10,726 nucleotides of DNA from JAQVUB01 sp033809415 (lineage in GTDB: Bacteria; Verrucomicrobiota; Lentisphaeria; Oligosphaerales; Oligosphaeraceae), in the NCBI GenBank assembly GCA_033809415.1, contig JAPXLT010000157.1:1-10726 (forward strand), written 5' to 3'. Below the pieces are notes generated by a model that had not been told where the DNA came from, made no database searches, and saw only the letters and a list, made by a program, of their open reading frames with translations. Below are positions 6,963 through 10,726 of this stretch, piece after piece; positions within the stretch are counted from its first letter, which is position 1; every line of letters starts with the position of its first letter. Made by a program: the position numbers and the translations under genes.

Positions 6963-7832
6963 ATGCAAAAGATTTTTCATTCGACCATGGATTGCTTTGT
7001 CGGGGTCGGGCAACTTCCACTGTGGGTGGTTTACCTGCGGAAAGGGGTTCATCCGGCAAGGTTCTTTCATGTGCACAATTATTCGGAAATAGCGGTCATC
7101 ATCAGCGGACCTGCCAAGCATATCCTTAATGCTGAAAATGTTCCGCTTGCCACCGGAGATGTTCTAGTTATTCACCCCGGCGCGATACACGCATATGATG
7201 AAACTGGAGAAATGGAAATCATCAATCTGGTTTTTGATCTCACGAGGCTTTCGCTTCCGCAGTTGGATGCCTATTCCTTGCCGCTGTTTCGGAAATTTTT
7301 CCCGGACTCTAAGAATCTATATAATTCAGCCAAACCAGTGGCTCGTCTTTCTGGAGAAGATTTGGGTGAAGCTGTCCGGATGATCCAAAAATTAGAAGAG
7401 GAGCTTAAGCATCCTCAGAAAGGCAGTCTGTTTTACAGCCTGGCGCTGTTTATGGAAATTCTGGTGTTCATTGCCAGGAAAAGCGGTTCGCAGAATGCAG
7501 GTCGCAAGGGAAGTTTTCTAATTGGAGATGTCATTCGGTATCTGCATAATCATTATACCGAACCGATCAAACTGAAAAAATTGGCTCAGATTGCGAAAAT
7601 GTCTGAGCGTACTCTTCTCCGTCATTTTCATGCTAATGCGGGATGCTCGCCAATTGAATATCTGCAGAAAATCCGTCTACAGCATTCCGGCGACTTGTTG
7701 ATCAACAGCAACAGTTCCATAGCGGAGATCGCCAGTTTGTGCGGATTTTACGATAGCAATTATTTCTGCAAGCAGTTTCGTCGGGCATTCTCGGTGTCAC
7801 CTCGAACTTTCCGTCAAAAATATCGTTCGTAG
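6963..7832 (+). CDS. AraC-family transcriptional regulator with cupin sensor domain
   Basis: The protein is 289 residues from ATG 6963. I prefer this start to the in-frame ATG at 6948 because a GGAG motif sits 9 nt upstream, and 6948 would lie at or next to the predicted transcription start. The N-terminal half is a cupin-type ligand-binding domain: FHVHNYSEIAVIISG (about 35-49) followed by ATGDVLVIHPGAIHAYD (about 63-79). The C-terminal 100 residues are a typical AraC double helix-turn-helix: LKKLAQIAKMSERTLLRHF (about 204-222) as the first HTH, and SIAEIASLCGFYDSNYFCKQF (about 252-272) as the second, ending in the family's SPRTFRQKYR. Proteins of this build (RhaS/XylS-like in shape) usually activate sugar-use genes upon binding a ligand. 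It is divergent from the prepilin-glycosidase operon across about 150 bp, so it probably controls it; the ligand is unknown. Confidence 0.92.
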   Translation: MQKIFHSTMDCFVGVGQLPLWVVYLRKGVHPARFFHVHNYSEIAVIISGPAKHILNAENVPLATGDVLVIHPGAIHAYDETGEMEIINLVFDLTRLSLPQLDAYSLPLFRKFFPDSKNLYNSAKPVARLSGEDLGEAVRMIQKLEEELKHPQKGSLFYSLALFMEILVFIARKSGSQNAGRKGSFLIGDVIRYLHNHYTEPIKLKKLAQIAKMSERTLLRHFHANAGCSPIEYLQKIRLQHSGDLLINSNSSIAEIASLCGFYDSNYFCKQFRRAFSVSPRTFRQKYRS

Positions 7833-7834
7833 TA

Positions 7835-7846
7835 AAAACGAAAGGG
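7835..7846 (+). repeat. 12-bp direct repeat, left copy flanking the Fic gene
   Basis: AAAACGAAAGGG occurs here, just after the AraC-family stop codon, and again at 9122-9133, so that the two copies bracket the Fic gene and little else. A 12-bp match can arise by chance in a window of this size; the position is what makes it notable. Confidence 0.35.
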
Positions 7847-7866
7847 ATGAGCATTCCGGCGAACTC

Positions 7867-7886
7867 TCTGAATATTTCTGAATATT
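7867..7886 (+). repeat. 10-bp perfect tandem duplication
   Basis: TCTGAATATT is repeated twice head to tail in the 101-bp space between the convergent AraC-family and Fic genes. Each unit contains the self-complementary AATATT, so a weak AT hairpin is possible. I see no convincing terminator in this space. It is probably replication slippage. Confidence 0.6.
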
Positions 7887-7933
7887 TACAGTCAACTCAC
7901 CAATTCAACCCCTATAAAAAAAATTTATTGTCG

Positions 7934-8992
7934 TTAATTTCTTTGTTGGCTCACATAGAAGGTTGCCCGCCCGACGCCCTCTTTTCGAATCATTCCTTCT
8001 TCTGCCATTTTCTTCAAGCTTGCCAAAATTGCGGAACGTCCCACAGACGGGCAGGCTTCGATGACATCAGTGCCACGGAAGCGGCCAATCGTGGAATTGA
8101 CATACTCCAGAACGATGTCATAAGCGGAACGCCCGCTACGTGCACCGATGACATCCACCCGTGACTCGAACTCCACATAGCAGGCTAACAAGACCTGGAG
8201 CATGTATTTAATAAACGGGATCGGGGTGTTCTGTTCCTCATGCCATCCATCGCTGGATGCCTGTAATGCGTCATAGTATTCGTTCTTGACGTTAGCAATC
8301 TGCGCCTCGAGGCTGATGTATTTTCCCACCTCATATCCGTTCTGATAGAGCAGTAGCAGGGTCAGTAGACGACTCATCCTGCCATTGCCATCGTTGAAAG
8401 GATGGATACACAGAAAGTCACAGATGAAGGTGGGGATCAGAACCAGTGGCTCAACCTTCTCCAGTGCTACCGCTCGGTTGTAGCTTTCGCAGATTGCCTC
8501 CACAGCATTCTCGGTCTCGTATGGGGCGACAGGAGTGAACCTGGTGACAACTGCGCCGTCGGCGCGGGTTTCGCTGATGTAGTTCTGCACATTCTTGAAA
8601 TGACCGCCGTATGAGAGTCCCGCAGGCTTCATGAGGTCACGGTGCAGTTGGAGTATGAATGAAGGCTGCACGGGAATGTACTCATGACTCTCGTGGATCG
8701 TGTTCAAGGCATCCCTGTATCCAACGATTTCACGCTCGTTCCTCGTACGGGGGACGGTCTTCTGCTGCACAAGCTGCCGAAGTCGGTTCGAGGAGGTGAC
8801 AATTCCTTCCAGGCGATTGGAGGATTCCGTACTCTGTATCTTTGCAATTTCAACCAGGCGCAGTGCCTCCGTCGGATTGCGACTGGCGAAGGCAGCCTGG
8901 CGTCCCTTGTACTCATGGATTCTGGCGACGTTCCTGAGAATCTCATTGTCCCAATGGAAAACCGCCAGTTGTGTGTAGTCAAATGCTCTCAT
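7934..8992 (-). CDS. Fic-domain protein (probable AMPylase) with inhibitory motif and C-terminal winged helix
   Basis: I take the start as ATG 8992 (352 residues), because the family usually opens with MR-FDY and the likely promoter would initiate inside the longer frame; an in-frame ATG at 9034 would add 14 residues. Positions below use the 8992 start. SNRLEG at about 58-63 fits the (S/T)xxxE(G/N) inhibitory helix of class II Fic proteins, whose Glu blocks ATP gamma-phosphate binding. GGHFKNVQNYISE (about 129-141) is the target-binding flap. HPFNDGNGRMSR (about 197-208) is the complete Fic motif with catalytic His197. The last 65 residues look like a winged helix (VGRSAILASLKKMAEEGMIR). Fic enzymes transfer AMP, or another nucleotide moiety, to protein hydroxyls; the target is unknown here. 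No antitoxin gene adjoins it, which fits inhibition within the same chain. It may bind its own promoter (see 9025-9062). Confidence 0.93.
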   Translation of the reverse strand: MRAFDYTQLAVFHWDNEILRNVARIHEYKGRQAAFASRNPTEALRLVEIAKIQSTESSNRLEGIVTSSNRLRQLVQQKTVPRTRNEREIVGYRDALNTIHESHEYIPVQPSFILQLHRDLMKPAGLSYGGHFKNVQNYISETRADGAVVTRFTPVAPYETENAVEAICESYNRAVALEKVEPLVLIPTFICDFLCIHPFNDGNGRMSRLLTLLLLYQNGYEVGKYISLEAQIANVKNEYYDALQASSDGWHEEQNTPIPFIKYMLQVLLACYVEFESRVDVIGARSGRSAYDIVLEYVNSTIGRFRGTDVIEACPSVGRSAILASLKKMAEEGMIRKEGVGRATFYVSQQRN

Positions 8993-9024
8993 GGCCTGTT
9001 TCGTTTTGCGTCCATATTTTTTTC

Positions 9025-9062
9025 TTTCGTCCATAATGTAGCTTATTTGGACGAAAAGTCAA
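9025..9062 (-). promoter_or_regulatory. Putative Fic promoter with a perfect inverted-repeat operator
   Basis: On the minus strand TTGACT (plus 9057-9062), a 16-bp spacer and TACATT (plus 9035-9040) form a plausible promoter. A perfect 9-bp inverted repeat, TTTCGTCCA at 9025-9033 and TGGACGAAA at 9048-9056, is centred on the -10 box, with one arm touching the -35 box and the other next to the -10. A protein bound there would block RNA polymerase. The Fic protein's own winged helix is a natural candidate, but that is inference. Confidence 0.42.
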
Positions 9063-9121
9063 TTTGCGTGTAACGATATTATCATGTCACAATATATTTG
9101 CACTAGGCGAAGGTGTGATTG

Positions 9122-9133
9122 AAAACGAAAGGG
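9122..9133 (+). repeat. 12-bp direct repeat, right copy flanking the Fic gene
   Basis: This is the second copy of AAAACGAAAGGG (the first is at 7835-7846), in the space between the Fic promoter and the LRR gene, in the same orientation. The bases around the copies do not match well, so a long att-type repeat is not supported. Confidence 0.35.
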
Positions 9134-9217
9134 GAGACGGTGAGATGCGGCAGTATCCGTATTTCATTATTGATTATTCAACATGCAGCAATCTCAATTC
9201 AAAAGGATTTAGAAATC

Positions 9218-10726
9218 ATGAAACACAAGCTCTCCGTTTTTTTGTTGTGCCTACTTTTGTCGGCAGCTGGTGTATTTGCTCAGGTGGAGGGCGATTTCGA
9301 GTACGAACCGTATAGCAACGGAGTAGAATTAACCTATTATCGCGGCAATGCAAATCATGTAGAGATTCCTTCAATGCTTGGCGGGAAAAAAGTTTTGAAA
9401 ATCAGTGAATGCGCCTTTGAATACAAGGAAAACATGACATCGGTAACAATACCCAATACGGTCATTTTACTGGAAGAATGCGCCTTTTATGGCTCTGGAT
9501 TAACGACAGTGACTATCCCNNNNNNNNNNGCTTCAATTTGACTGAAATTAAAGTCGATAATAACAACAGCAAATTTTCGGCAATGGATGGCGTCTTATTC
9601 AATAAGGCAATGACTGATCTTTACAGCTATCCGTCCGGAAAAACTACCGAAAACTACAGTATTCCTGCTTCAGTCATCAGAATTTTTGATGACTCCTTCC
9701 TTGACGTCCAGTTTTTGAAAACAGTATTTATTCCTAAAAGCGTAAAAGAAATGGCCATTTGGGAAGCTGACGAAGTGCCTGGTAATTTTATTAATTGCCC
9801 TAAATTATCAGCTATTAATGTTGATGCAAACAACCAGTACTTCTCTTCTGTTGATGGTGTGCTCTTCAATAAGAACAAAACTAAATTGCTGGCTTATCCA
9901 AGCGGACGCGGCAAAAACGAATATACGATTCCATCTACAGTGAAAACCATCGGGAATGAATCCTTTACTGCGGAAGGTGTATTGCAAGTCTTGAATGTCC
10001 CCAGCAGTGTCACAGCAATAGAGTCATACGCGATGGAGTTTTGTACATCGCTCCGGCGGATTATTTTTGCAGGGCGACCGCCGACTCTAAAGCCTGATGA
10101 GGATGGCGAATACGGCTGGTATTTTCCAAATGTCTGGAGCTGGGACAACGAGACGGTTATCTGCGCCTATCCTGGCATGGGTTGGGAAAACCTCGAGACT
10201 TTTGGGGGCTTGCCTGTAGAAATCATTGCCCAGCTTACTGAGTTGTTCATTGACGGCGACGATGAAATCATGGCCAATCGTCAAAGCCAATATTGGGCTG
10301 GGGTGGAATATACTGATGGTGAATGGGCGGATGTCAATCCTACTTGGAGCATAACTTCAGGTGCCCTCTACGCAACTGTTGACGATGATGGCATTGTCAC
10401 GGCCGAAAACGTCACTGCCCAGCAGTCAATTACCTTAATGGCCAGTTATACGGAAGGCGGCGTCACTAAAACTGCTACCAAAACAATAACCATCATGCCA
10501 ATCATTTTGACGGGACTATACATCACCGGCGCTGATGCGGTAACTTCCGGAGAGCAGGCTACCTATACTGCGACGGCGTTGTTTTCAGATGGTGGGGAGA
10601 AAGTCGTTACTCCCACCTGGCGCATATCAAATGGATCGGAATATGCCAATGTTAACGCAAATGGTATTCTGACCGCCACAGACGAACTTTACCAGCAGAG
10701 GTATGTGACCTTAAATGCAAGCTATA
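9218..10726 (+). CDS. Secreted BspA-type leucine-rich-repeat protein with Ig-like domains (3' partial, split by assembly gap)
   Basis: The start at ATG 9218 is supported by AGGA 10 nt upstream and an immediate signal peptide (MKHKLSVFLLCLLLSAAGVFA, cut after residue 21); a TTG at 9119 in the same frame only adds a non-secretory leader. The 101 residues before the gap contain BspA/LRR_5 repeats (MTSVTIPNTVILLEECAF, then LTTVTIP, period 22). After the gap the frame continues, shifted, from 9532 (FNLTEIKVDNNN) to the window end without a stop. LRR_5 units run to about 10075, including two related 46-residue segments. Then come two Ig-like (BIG2-type) domains, about 10234-10497 (NPTWSITSGALYATVDDDG) and 10507 onward (TPTWRISNGSEYANVNANG). 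Such proteins are secreted, often cell-surface, and bind host or polymer ligands. No anchor is visible because the C-terminus is missing. The stop read through the Ns at 9539-9541 is an artefact of gap size. Confidence 0.85.
9520..9529. other. Assembly gap of 10 Ns inside the LRR gene
   Basis: Ten Ns replace real sequence in the LRR repeat region. The frame before the gap and the frame after it differ, so the real gap cannot be 10 bases. A continuous protein needs a length that leaves remainder 2 when divided by 3. The 22-residue repeat period seen just before predicts about 38 bases. Repeats of this kind are common places for assembly breaks. Confidence 0.95.
9547..9684 (+). repeat. Protein-level repeat, copy 1 (LRR region)
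   Basis: A 46-residue segment starting IKVDNNN, containing DGVLFNK and YPSGK and ending IPASVIRI, matches the segment at 9814-9951 at 25 of 46 positions without gaps (my own count). The copies start 267 bases (89 residues) apart. This longer unit is the familiar BspA pattern with an inserted hairpin. Confidence 0.75.
9814..9951 (+). repeat. Protein-level repeat, copy 2 (LRR region)
   Basis: This is the second 46-residue segment (INVDANN, DGVLFNK, YPSGR, IPSTVKTI), aligned without gaps to 9547-9684. The conserved positions are the hydrophobic core plus the DGVLFNK and YPSG turns, so the two were duplicated and then diverged. Confidence 0.75.

Noticed and set aside
1112..7832. Classic SusC/SusD polysaccharide utilisation locus
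   Set aside because: There is no TonB-dependent transporter or SusD-like lipoprotein gene here; the layout is a pilin-led operon instead.
7833..7933. Bidirectional terminator between the AraC-family and Fic genes
   Set aside because: There is an A-run (T-run on the other strand) at about 7917-7923, but I found no GC-rich stem next to it; only weak AT self-complementarity.
7934..9034. Fic gene as half of a FicT-FicA style toxin-antitoxin pair
   Set aside because: No small antitoxin gene adjoins it, and the inhibitory SxxxEG motif is within the same protein, as in class II Fic enzymes.
8684..9073. Plus-strand frame of 129 codons opposite the Fic gene
   Set aside because: Antisense to the conserved Fic coding region and across its promoter; no family resemblance.
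9119..9541. 140-residue protein starting at TTG 9119 and stopping at 9539-9541
   Set aside because: The start precedes a good ATG with RBS and signal peptide at 9218, and the stop exists only because the frame is read through a placeholder run of Ns.

Overview
The window looks like chromosomal DNA from a polysaccharide-degrading bacterium of the PVC superphylum, most likely a Lentisphaerota (Victivallis-like) member. That placement is an inference. It rests on a prepilin-like protein with the FTLIELLVVIAIIAIL type N-terminus and a C-terminal H-X9-DG motif, encoded first in an operon with glycosidase-like genes, which is a combination typical of Lentisphaerota and Planctomycetes. The run of 10 Ns suggests a draft or metagenome assembly.

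Layout. (1) 1-1032, plus strand: the C-terminal part of a SNF2-family helicase, cut by the window edge. (2) 1112-6815, minus strand, read right to left: a three-gene operon encoding a prepilin-like H-X9-DG protein, then (ATGA overlap) a 959-residue secreted multidomain protein with a TIM-barrel glycosidase-like core, then after 74 bp a cytoplasmic GH78-like alpha-L-rhamnosidase family protein. (3) 6963-7832, plus strand: an AraC-family regulator with a cupin sensor domain, divergent from the operon and the obvious candidate for its regulator. (4) 7934-8992, minus strand: a stand-alone Fic protein with an N-terminal inhibitory motif and a C-terminal winged helix. A perfect inverted repeat is centred on its putative -10 box. 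(5) 9218 to the window end, plus strand: a secreted BspA-type leucine-rich-repeat protein with bacterial Ig-like domains, broken by the assembly gap and running off the window.

How the parts may work together: regions 2 and 3 read as one substrate-induced glycan-use locus. The AraC protein would sense a sugar, the secreted 959-residue protein would bind or cleave glycan outside the cytoplasm, the pseudopilin-like protein would act at the envelope, and the GH78-like enzyme would finish the product in the cytoplasm. The Fic gene, bracketed by a 12-bp direct repeat, looks like a separate accessory gene. The LRR/Ig-like protein is probably a surface adhesin or binding protein. No rRNA, tRNA, CRISPR array, transposase or integrase was seen.
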